Source: an uncultured Eubacteriales bacterium
GTDB taxonomy: Bacteria; Bacillota; Clostridia; Oscillospirales; Acutalibacteraceae
Direction: 5' to 3'
Length of the DNA stretch: 64,000 nt
Assembly (NCBI GenBank): GCA_934643185.1
Contig: CAKUBN010000005.1
Span: 1-64,000 of the forward strand
Positions 25,216 through 32,338 of the stretch are shown here, piece by piece. Position numbers and translations under genes: made by a program. The number at the start of each line of letters is the position of its first letter. Position 1 is the stretch's first letter. The notes under the pieces are model-generated. The model was not told the origin of the DNA and ran no database searches. It saw nothing but the letters and a program-made list of their open reading frames with translations.

Positions 25216-26085
25216 TTAGTCATGAATTTTTCTTGTGGTGCACATGCGGACGAACTCGGGGTCAAAGTGCTTGATGGCCGTGCCCTGGTAGCCCATATCG
25301 AGCGAGGAGATCTGCTGCATTTCTTCGTCGGTGAGGGTGAAATCCCAGATGTTGAAGTTTTCCTCAATGCGCTCCTTGTGCGTGGACTTCGGAATGACCG
25401 TTACGCCGCGCTGGACGTTCCAGCGCAGGACGACCTGACCGATCGTTTTGCCGTGCGCTTCGGCGATGGCCTTGAGCATTTCGTTTTCAAACGGCTTGTA
25501 GCGACCGCCGCCAAGCGGCGCCCAAGCTTCGGGGTGCACATTGTAGTATTTCATCGTTTCGAGCGCGTTTTCCTGCGTATAGTACGGGTGCAGCTCGATC
25601 TGGTTGACCATCGGTTTGATCTCTACGGTCTCGCAGAAATTTGTCAGCACGTGCGGGTAGAAGTTGGAAACGCCGATGGCGCGGAGTTTGCCCGCTTTGT
25701 ACGCGTCCTCCATGGCGCGCCATGCGCTGAAATAATCCTTCATGGCCTGATGCAGCAGGTAGAGGTCGAGGTATTCGAGGGCCATTTTTTCAAGGGATGC
25801 GTCGATGGCGGCCTTTGCCATATCGTAATTCTGCATATCCTGCACCCACATTTTGGAGGTGATGAACAGGTCCTCGCGCGTGCAGATACCCTCGGCGATC
25901 GCCTCGCGAACGGCCTCGCCCACGGCGTCTTCGTTCGTATACGATGCCGCCGTATCGATCAGGCGGTAGCCGGCACGGATAGCGTCCAGCACAGAGCGCT
26001 TGCACTTTTCCTTATCGCGCACCTGAAAGACGCCGAAGCCTTCCATGGGCATTTTAATTCCGTTATGCAGTGTTGCAAATTCCAT
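25216..26085 (-). CDS. Aldo/keto reductase (first gene of pair)
   Basis: This 289-residue AKR has DTAASYTNEDAVGEAV, ITSKMWVQD, LLHQAMKDY and IPKSTHKERIEEN, the standard catalytic and NADPH-binding segments. AGGAGG precedes the ATG. It lies downstream of a MerR-type promoter (26339-26369), suggesting induction by thiol-reactive aldehydes. A remnant gene lies between promoter and start. Confidence 0.88.
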   Translation of the reverse strand: MEFATLHNGIKMPMEGFGVFQVRDKEKCKRSVLDAIRAGYRLIDTAASYTNEDAVGEAVREAIAEGICTREDLFITSKMWVQDMQNYDMAKAAIDASLEKMALEYLDLYLLHQAMKDYFSAWRAMEDAYKAGKLRAIGVSNFYPHVLTNFCETVEIKPMVNQIELHPYYTQENALETMKYYNVHPEAWAPLGGGRYKPFENEMLKAIAEAHGKTIGQVVLRWNVQRGVTVIPKSTHKERIEENFNIWDFTLTDEEMQQISSLDMGYQGTAIKHFDPEFVRMCTTRKIHD

Positions 26086-26113
26086 TTTGGGTTCCTCCTA
26101 TATAATATTTTAC

Positions 26114-26323
26114 TTAATTGATGAGCGCTGTGAATGTGAAAGAAATGAGCGTCCAGCTTTCGCCGCGCTGCTGATAGACCTCCGTCACGGCAAAGTGGTG
26201 CGTGGTGGGCTTGCCGCCGAGCAGCAGACCGTAATCACAGTCCGTGCGCACGATGGCGGTATCGCCGAAAATATCGACATCGCGGCTGTGGAAAACGAGA
26301 ACCTCACCTTTCTCCGTTTCTTT
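26114..26323 (-). pseudogene. C-terminal remnant of an NTF2/SnoaL-like protein
   Basis: An open frame of about 69 codons on the minus strand ends in TAA at 26114. It reads VLVFHSRDVDIFGDTAIV, then TTHHFAVTEVYQQRGESW and a final ISFTF, as in the second half of DUF4440/SnoaL-like domains, which normally have ~120 residues. An in-frame stop lies at 26324 and there is no start codon or ribosome site at the 5' end. It sits directly behind the MerR-type promoter and ahead of the AKR genes, so the N-terminal half was probably deleted while the promoter stayed. Confidence 0.5.
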
Positions 26324-26338
26324 TTATTTGATGCTTTA

Positions 26339-26369
26339 AGTATAGCAGGCGATAGTTACTATCGGTCAA
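26339..26369 (-). promoter_or_regulatory. MerR-type promoter of the aldo/keto reductase operon
   Basis: On the minus strand TTGACC and TATACT are separated by 19 nt, the long spacer typical of MerR-activated promoters. The dyad CGATAGT-N-ACTATCG (26350-26364, 7-bp perfect arms) fills most of the spacer. The regulator gene is not in the window. Confidence 0.65.
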
Positions 26370-26470
26370 TCAGTATTATGTACAAAGATTTCAGGATTTG
26401 ATTGTGTGGAAATACATAAATTTAAAGCAAAACTGTACCCGTAGAGAAAAACGCAGGTGCAGCGTTTTAA

Positions 26471-26680
26471 ATAGGCGGTTTTTGACCGCCTATCAGGAAA
26501 CCCATGCAACTGGGTTTCCTACGGTTCAAACGTCCCCCGGACGTTTGAACCTACCTTCCTAGTTTTTTGGTAGGCAAAAAGATTTCGCGCTCTGCGGAGC
26601 GCGCCTCAGGGCTTTGCCACGAGACCCCACAAGTTTTCTGAAGAAAACTTGACTAAAGACTTTTCGTGTTGCTTCGCTGA
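26471..26680 (+). repeat. Six-hairpin extragenic repeat, copy 5 (complete)
   Basis: The copy is in plus orientation. H1 is 26471-26493, H2 26495-26520 (loop ATGCAACT), H3 26523-26551 (13-bp perfect stem), linker CCTAGTTTTTT, H4 26586-26603 (7 bp, loop TGCG), H5 ~26605-26622 (weak) and H6 26630-26651 (10 bp), then the terminal motif AAAGACTTTTCGTG. It is subfamily 1. It separates the AKR promoter from the terminator of the amino-acid ABC operon. Confidence 0.8.
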
Positions 26681-26711
26681 ACATTTTTCGGCAAGCGCCG
26701 GGCATACAAAA

Positions 26712-26744
26712 AGCTCCTGCCCGATTTTACTGCGGACAGGAGCT
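26712..26744. terminator. Terminator of the amino-acid ABC operon
   Basis: AGCTCCTG and CAGGAGCT arms with an inner CC/GG extension form the stem. The T-run is stronger on the minus strand (TTTTTGT). Confidence 0.7.
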
Positions 26745-26766
26745 CTGTTTTACTGATTTACTTTAA

Positions 26767-27636
26767 TTACTCTTTGGAAATGTCGGTGCCGAAATATTTT
26801 TCGGAGAGGGCGGTGAGGGTGCCATCGTCTGCCATTTCCTTCAGCGCGTCGTTGACGGCTGCGAGCAGCGTTGCGGTGTCGTCACCCTTGCGGATCGGAA
26901 TGGCGACTTTTTCGACTTCGTCGGAGAACGTAGCGATCTTGATGTTCGCTTCCGGGTGCTCCTTTACGTAGTCTGCAAACACGACTTCTGCGTTCAGGGT
27001 CGCATCGATACGGCCGGAAAGCAGCAGCTCGATGGTCTGGTTGAGGTCGTCCACGCCCGTGACCGTTGCGCCGTAAGCTTCAGCCTGCGTTGCATAGGTG
27101 CTGGAGATGGTGTTCGCGGTCGTTTTGCCCTCGAGGTCTTCCATGGAGTTGATTTCGTCGTAATCGCCGCGCACGATAACGGCGGTGCGGTTATATGCAT
27201 ACGGGGTAGAGAAGTTGTACTTTTCCGCGCGCTCTTCCGTGACGCCTACGCCGTTGACCATGATGTCATAACGGCCGTCATCAAGACCGGCAAGCAGGCC
27301 GTCCCACTCGCCCTCGACAAAGTTGACCTCTACGCCAAGCTTTTCTGCGATGTTCTGCGCAACTTCTACGTCATAGCCGACAAGGTTATCCTCGGCATCG
27401 TGGTATGTCCACGGCGCCCAAGTGCCTTCCATCGCGACCGTGATGGTGCCCTTTTCCTTGATCTGCGCGAGCAGGTCGTTTTCTTCCGCTGCGGAAGACT
27501 CGCTTTCCGCTTCGCTCGATGCAGAGGAAGCATCGCTGCTTGCCGCACCGGACGTTGTGCCGCCCGAGGAGCAACCCGTAAGCACGACTGCCGTGAGCAT
27601 CAGCACAGCCATAAGTAAAGAAAGTGTTCTTTTCAT
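26767..27636 (-). CDS. Polar amino-acid ABC transporter, substrate-binding lipoprotein
   Basis: This 289-residue extracellular lipoprotein has a signal peptide with lipobox LTGC (Cys at ~22), a Ser/Ala/Glu-rich linker to ~50 and an SBP_bac_3 domain. The domain starts KGTITVAMEGTWAPWTYHD and includes GYDVEVAQNIAEKLG and DIMVNGVGVTEERAEKYNFS. This family binds glutamine, cystine, histidine or similar amino acids. It is the last gene of a permease-ATPase-binding protein operon. Confidence 0.92.
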   Translation of the reverse strand: MKRTLSLLMAVLMLTAVVLTGCSSGGTTSGAASSDASSASSEAESESSAAEENDLLAQIKEKGTITVAMEGTWAPWTYHDAEDNLVGYDVEVAQNIAEKLGVEVNFVEGEWDGLLAGLDDGRYDIMVNGVGVTEERAEKYNFSTPYAYNRTAVIVRGDYDEINSMEDLEGKTTANTISSTYATQAEAYGATVTGVDDLNQTIELLLSGRIDATLNAEVVFADYVKEHPEANIKIATFSDEVEKVAIPIRKGDDTATLLAAVNDALKEMADDGTLTALSEKYFGTDISKE

Positions 27637-27691
27637 GTTCTCTTACTCCTTTGCTTAAGTAGGATAAATATGGATAACGGACTGACAAAAA

Positions 27692-28435
27692 TCAATCCAT
27701 GTCTCCCTGAATGGTGCGCAGGAACGCTTTTGTGCGTTCCTCCTTCGGGTTCTCGAAAAATTCTTTCGAGGAGCCTTGCTCGACGATAACGCCGTCTTCC
27801 ATGAAGATAACCTTATTTGAGACCGTGCGGGCAAAGCCCATTTCATGTGTGACGACGAGCATCGTCATGCCCTCATTTGCAAGGTCGCGCATGACGGAAA
27901 GCACTTCGCCGGTGAGCTCCGGGTCAAGCGCGCTCGTCGGTTCATCGAAGAAGATAATCTCCGGGTTTGTCGCAATGGCGCGGGCAATGGCAACGCGCTG
28001 CTGCTGGCCGCCGGAAAGCTGCGAGGGGTAATAATCGTAACGGTCGGAAAGACCGACCTTGTCGAGCGCTTTTTTGCCGATCTCAATGGCTTCCGCCTTG
28101 TGCATTTTGCGGGCAACGATGAGACCCTCTGTGACGTTCTGCAGCGCTGTTTTGTTCAAAAACAGGTTGTAGTTTTGGAACACGAACGCCGTTTTGCGGC
28201 GCAGGCGCGCAATCTCTTTTTTGGTGATCTTATCGAATTCGAATTTTTCGTTATCAAAAATCAAGGTGCCGCTGTCGGCTTTTTCGAGGAAGTTTATGCA
28301 GCGCAGGAGGGTTGTTTTACCGGAGCCGGACGGGCCGATGATGGCGACCACATCGCCCTGCTCCACGTCGAGATCGACGCCGCGCAGCACATGCAGCTCG
28401 CCGAAGGATTTTTTAATGTCCAGAATTTGCAGCAT
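27692..28435 (-). CDS. Polar amino-acid ABC transporter ATPase
   Basis: This 247-residue GlnQ/HisP-type ATPase carries Walker A GPSGSGKTTLLR (~35), the Q-loop, signature LSGGQQQRVAIARAIA, Walker B IIFFDEPTSALDPE and the H-loop VVTHEMGFA. It begins 3 bp after the permease stop codon, suggesting translational coupling. Confidence 0.95.
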   Translation of the reverse strand: MLQILDIKKSFGELHVLRGVDLDVEQGDVVAIIGPSGSGKTTLLRCINFLEKADSGTLIFDNEKFEFDKITKKEIARLRRKTAFVFQNYNLFLNKTALQNVTEGLIVARKMHKAEAIEIGKKALDKVGLSDRYDYYPSQLSGGQQQRVAIARAIATNPEIIFFDEPTSALDPELTGEVLSVMRDLANEGMTMLVVTHEMGFARTVSNKVIFMEDGVIVEQGSSKEFFENPKEERTKAFLRTIQGDMD

Positions 28436-28438
28436 AAC

Positions 28439-29116
28439 TCAGCCCTCCTTGTGTCCGTAAGACGCGAGCTTCTTTTCGCCAAAGCGCTGCACCCAAGTGA
28501 GCACCGTGGAGAAAATGAGGTATATAAGGCCGACCTCAAGATATAAAAGCAGCGGCTCATACGTGCGCGCCACGATGCGCTGTGTGACCATGAACATTTC
28601 CGTTACGGTGATGTTCGCCGCAAGGGAGGTGTCCTTGACCATGGAGATGAGCGAGTTGGAAAGCGGCGGGAACGCCGTGCGCATGGCCTGCGGCAGCACG
28701 ATGCGGAAAATGGTCTGGAGGTAGGTAAGCCCCACGCACTGACCGGCTTCAAGCTGACCCTTCGGCACGGATTCAAGCGCAGCGCGGATGGTCTCGGCAC
28801 AATACGCGCCCTCATTCAGGGAGAACACGATAACTGCCGCCGGAAACGGATCGAGCAAAATGCCGACGCGGGAAAGGCCGAAGAACACAACGAACAACTG
28901 CACAAGCAGCGGTGTGCCGCGGAAGATCCAAATGTAAAAACGCGCAATCTGCTTTAAAACCTTCACATTTGCGAACTGCACCAGCGCCATAATGACCGCG
29001 ATAATGAGTGCAAAGGTGAACGAAATGACCGTGAGCGGAATGGTGACCGTCAGGCCGGGAATGAGAATTTTCGGAAAGGAGTCTATAAAGAGCTCCCATA
29101 AACGTCCGCTGAACAT
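28439..29116 (-). CDS. Polar amino-acid ABC transporter permease
   Basis: This 225-residue His/Glu/Gln/Arg-type permease has about five helices and the ATPase-coupling EAA region (ESVPKGQLEAGQCVGLTYLQT). FRGTPLLVQLFVVFFG is the usual helix motif of the family. The pattern resembles cystine (TcyB/YecS-type) permeases, but the substrate is not certain. It is the promoter-proximal gene of the operon. Confidence 0.92.
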   Translation of the reverse strand: MFSGRLWELFIDSFPKILIPGLTVTIPLTVISFTFALIIAVIMALVQFANVKVLKQIARFYIWIFRGTPLLVQLFVVFFGLSRVGILLDPFPAAVIVFSLNEGAYCAETIRAALESVPKGQLEAGQCVGLTYLQTIFRIVLPQAMRTAFPPLSNSLISMVKDTSLAANITVTEMFMVTQRIVARTYEPLLLYLEVGLIYLIFSTVLTWVQRFGEKKLASYGHKEG

Positions 29117-29188
29117 AGCTTTTGTTCTTCCCTCTTTCTGAAAATGAATATCAATACAAATATACGCCCTGTACTTTACTTGAAGTTT

Positions 29189-29217
29189 AGTATACCCGTG
29201 ATGGGTTAAAATGTCAA
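29189..29217 (-). promoter_or_regulatory. Promoter of the amino-acid ABC operon
   Basis: On the minus strand TTGACA, 17 nt, TATACT, about 70 nt before the permease start. The rest of 29117-29346 shows no gene. Confidence 0.7.
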
Positions 29218-29346
29218 ATACTTATAATGGATTGAACCACATGCTTTTCGGGCATAGTATACCTTTTTCGTATGGTTTCAAATGCAACTGAAAAAACCGG
29301 GTCTCCCGAACGGCGAGCAAGGCGACCGTCAGAAAGGCACACATGC

Positions 29347-29376
29347 AAAAAGGGACAGCACAGCGCTGTCCCTTTT
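29347..29376. terminator. Terminator after GH3
   Basis: AAAAGGGACAG (29347-29357) pairs with CTGTCCCTTTT (29366-29376). Confidence 0.75.
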
Positions 29377-29413
29377 CGAGTATTCAACTTTTGAATTTAA
29401 ATCGGTTTAAAAC

Positions 29414-32251
29414 TCACACCGTGTAAAAACGGAACCACTTTAAGGACGTCTGCTTTGTGAAGACGATGCGCAGCTCGGTGAGTCCGGCTTCGGCGGCGAC
29501 ATCGCACGTAAACGATGTGAACTTTGTGAGGCTTCCGGTGCCTGTGCCGCCCGCTTTGCCGAGAACTTTTCCGGTCTTGTTATCCGCAAGGAGGATCTCC
29601 ACGTCGCCGGAGGGCGCGCTCATGGCGCACTCAAACGCGTTGCAGCCGGTGAGATCCATGTTCTTATATACGAGGAAGCTGCGGAAATCCTTCGCTTCCA
29701 CATACGTTTCGCCATCGCGCTTATCCGTGAGGAACGTGACGCCGCTGTAATCATCGGCATCGATGGCTTCCTGCTTGAAGAAGCCCGGTCGACCCGAGAA
29801 CGCTTCGCCTGCAATCTCCACGTCGGCGGTAAGGCGGATGTCGTCGCTCGCCGCGCCGACTTCCATTTTATACACGCCGCTTTCGACCGTGTAGATCTTT
29901 CTGCCGTTGCACCAAACGGCAAGGTCGTCGATCTTGAAATTCAGCGTAACGGTGACGGTCTCGCCCGCCTTGATGTGCACGCGCTTGAAGGCTTTGAGTG
30001 CATGGATGGGACGCACACGCAGGGAGCCCGGCAGGCTCATGTAAAGCTGCACCACTTCGTCGCCGTCAAGAGCGCCGGTGTTCTGCACGTTTACAGTCGC
30101 GATGACTTCGCCGTTTTCCTGCTTAACGGTCAGATTGCTGTATGCAAAAGTCGTATAGCTGAGGCCGTAGCCGAACGCGTAGAGCGGCTTGCCTCTAAAA
30201 TAGAGGTACGTCACATGGTTTTTCGCGATGTCGTAATCGTCAAGCGCGGGGAGATCACGAACAGAACGATACCACGTGGTCGGGGTGCGGCCGGCGGGAT
30301 TGTTTTCGCCGAAGACGGTCGCGGCAGCAACATGGCCGAGGCACGGGCCGAGGTGCGTGGAGCACAGCACGGCTTTGGCGGTGTCCTTCTCCTTGTTGAT
30401 GGCGAACGGATAGCCCGTGACGAGGTACAGCAGAGTACTCTCATTTGCAGCCGCTGCGGCGTTCAGGAGCGCGGTCTGGGCTTTCGGCAGGCGGATATCC
30501 GGGCGGTCATACTCTTCGCGCGCGTTGATGAGCGGCTGGTTGCCCGCGCAGACGATGACATGATCGGCGCGTTTTGCAAGCTCCTTGACACGATCTGCGC
30601 CGGAGGAGACGACTTCTACTGTGAACTGCTTGCAGGGGCAATCGCCGGAACCGGCCTTAGCGACGAGCTTATTTTCGTCGTTTACGGCGACGGCGCGGTG
30701 CTGCCAGGTATCGAAGTACAAAACGCCGTCCTCTTCCTTGGCGTACAGCAGTTCTTTCACGAACCAGCCGAACACGACATCCGCTGTGCAGTTCATGCCG
30801 GGGTCGATGGTGACGGTGTTTTCGTCCTGCGGGGTCTCATCAAAGAAATTTTTGTCCTCGGTGAGATACTTGCCGGTGCGCACACTGCGCAGCGTCCACG
30901 CGCCGAAGTCCCAATCCGCGCGCTCAAAGAGGTCGGCGGTGTTCTCGTCGGCATCGGCGTACACGGCACCGTTTTCGGCGATGCGCAGGTATTTGCCGGT
31001 CTTTTCGGAGCGGATGCGGACTTGATCGAAGCCCTCATCAAACAGCACGCGGCTTTCGCCGAGCTTCTCTTTAAAGCCCTCGACGACCGGCGTTTGGTTC
31101 GGCGCGTAGCCGCAGTACCAGCAGGTGTAGTTTTCGTTTGCGAGCGGGCCCACGACTGCGACGGTGCACTTGCCGTCATCGTTTAACGGCAGCATGCCGT
31201 GGTTTTCGAGCAGGATGACGGATTCCTTTGCCGCTTTCACGGCAAGGGCTTTGTGCGCGGGGCTTGCGAGCTTTGCGGGGTCGATGTGCGCGTAGGGGTG
31301 GTTTTCGTCGAAATCGCCGAGCTTAAAGCGCAGCAATAATGTGGAATACACGGCTTTATCGAGGTTTTCTTCGGTGAGGTAGCCCTTTTCGAGCGCTTCG
31401 CGCACGGCGGGATCGACCATGGAGCGGCTGTCGAGCATCATATCTGCGCCGACGCCGAGGATGTCGCCCATGGACTGCGCGTGATTTTCATATGTGCGGT
31501 GCGCGGCGACGTTCTGGCCGAAATCGCCGCCGTCGCTGACGGCAAACGTCATGCCCCACTCTTTTTTGCAGATCTCCGAAACATCCGGGTTGTTGACACC
31601 CTCCACGCCGTTGATGCAGTTGTACGCCGTCATGAGACCCGGTGCACGGCCCTCGCGCACGGCGGGCTCGAAGGCTTTTAAGTAATACTCGTGCTTTAAG
31701 CGCGGCGTGATGTTCGCGTTCGTCGTCTGACGTTCGTTTTCGTAGTTGTTGGCGTAGAAGTGCTTGAGCAAAGGCGCGGTCTTCAAATATTTTTCGTCTT
31801 TGCCCGTAAGGCCGCGGCAGTAGGCGGCGCTCATTTTGCCCGTAAGGCACGGGTCTTCGCCGTAGGCTTCTTCGTTTCTGCCCCAGCGCGGGTCGCGCTC
31901 CATATCGATGGTTGGGCCGAAAAGCTCCAGGGAGGACGGTCTTTCCTCCATATCGTGCGTGATGCGTGTTTCGTCGCCTGCCATGTCGCCGAGCTGCTCC
32001 ATGAGGGCATCGTCGAACATAGCCGCCATGCCCCACGGCTGCGGCAGAATGGTGGTCTCGCGCTTTTGGTCGCGGTTTACGACGCCGCGCGCGATCTCGG
32101 TGCCGATGTGTGTCTTTTTGATGCCGAGGCGCGGAATAGCGTCGAGCTGCGACGTGATCATGCCGATCTTTTCCTCGCGCGTCAGGCGCGAAAGCAGGTC
32201 TTTTGCGCGCTCCTCAAACGGCAGGGCGCTATCTTGAAAACGGTATTTCAT
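29414..32251 (-). CDS. Glycoside hydrolase family 3 enzyme with lectin-like insert and C-terminal CBM-like domain
   Basis: This 945-residue GH3 beta-glycosidase (beta-glucosidase/xylosidase type) has an N-terminal TIM barrel with GPTIDMERDPRWGRNEEAYGEDP, KHFYANNYEN and the nucleophile Asp240 in AVSDGGD. The alpha/beta domain is interrupted at ~408-548 by a beta-trefoil/fascin-like insert with two TGKYL repeats. A fibronectin III-like domain follows (~700-800), then a CBM6-like beta-sandwich (~820-945). No signal peptide is seen, so it probably acts on imported oligosaccharides. It follows the GH2 gene after ~85 bp that hold a hairpin. Confidence 0.88.
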   Translation of the reverse strand: MKYRFQDSALPFEERAKDLLSRLTREEKIGMITSQLDAIPRLGIKKTHIGTEIARGVVNRDQKRETTILPQPWGMAAMFDDALMEQLGDMAGDETRITHDMEERPSSLELFGPTIDMERDPRWGRNEEAYGEDPCLTGKMSAAYCRGLTGKDEKYLKTAPLLKHFYANNYENERQTTNANITPRLKHEYYLKAFEPAVREGRAPGLMTAYNCINGVEGVNNPDVSEICKKEWGMTFAVSDGGDFGQNVAAHRTYENHAQSMGDILGVGADMMLDSRSMVDPAVREALEKGYLTEENLDKAVYSTLLLRFKLGDFDENHPYAHIDPAKLASPAHKALAVKAAKESVILLENHGMLPLNDDGKCTVAVVGPLANENYTCWYCGYAPNQTPVVEGFKEKLGESRVLFDEGFDQVRIRSEKTGKYLRIAENGAVYADADENTADLFERADWDFGAWTLRSVRTGKYLTEDKNFFDETPQDENTVTIDPGMNCTADVVFGWFVKELLYAKEEDGVLYFDTWQHRAVAVNDENKLVAKAGSGDCPCKQFTVEVVSSGADRVKELAKRADHVIVCAGNQPLINAREEYDRPDIRLPKAQTALLNAAAAANESTLLYLVTGYPFAINKEKDTAKAVLCSTHLGPCLGHVAAATVFGENNPAGRTPTTWYRSVRDLPALDDYDIAKNHVTYLYFRGKPLYAFGYGLSYTTFAYSNLTVKQENGEVIATVNVQNTGALDGDEVVQLYMSLPGSLRVRPIHALKAFKRVHIKAGETVTVTLNFKIDDLAVWCNGRKIYTVESGVYKMEVGAASDDIRLTADVEIAGEAFSGRPGFFKQEAIDADDYSGVTFLTDKRDGETYVEAKDFRSFLVYKNMDLTGCNAFECAMSAPSGDVEILLADNKTGKVLGKAGGTGTGSLTKFTSFTCDVAAEAGLTELRIVFTKQTSLKWFRFYTV

Positions 32252-32291
32252 GCGAAACTCCTTTCAAACTGTGTTTTGCGTTTATAGAAAG

Positions 32292-32320
32292 CATGCCGCA
32301 CAAAGCGGGGGCTTTATGCG
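32292..32320 (-). other. Intercistronic hairpin between GH2 and GH3
   Basis: GCCGCA-AAAGC and GCTTT-TGCGGC arms form a ~12-bp stem with one mismatch. There is no clear T-run, so it may stabilise or process the mRNA rather than end it. Confidence 0.45.
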
Positions 32321-32338
32321 GCAGCGTTTCAATACGTA

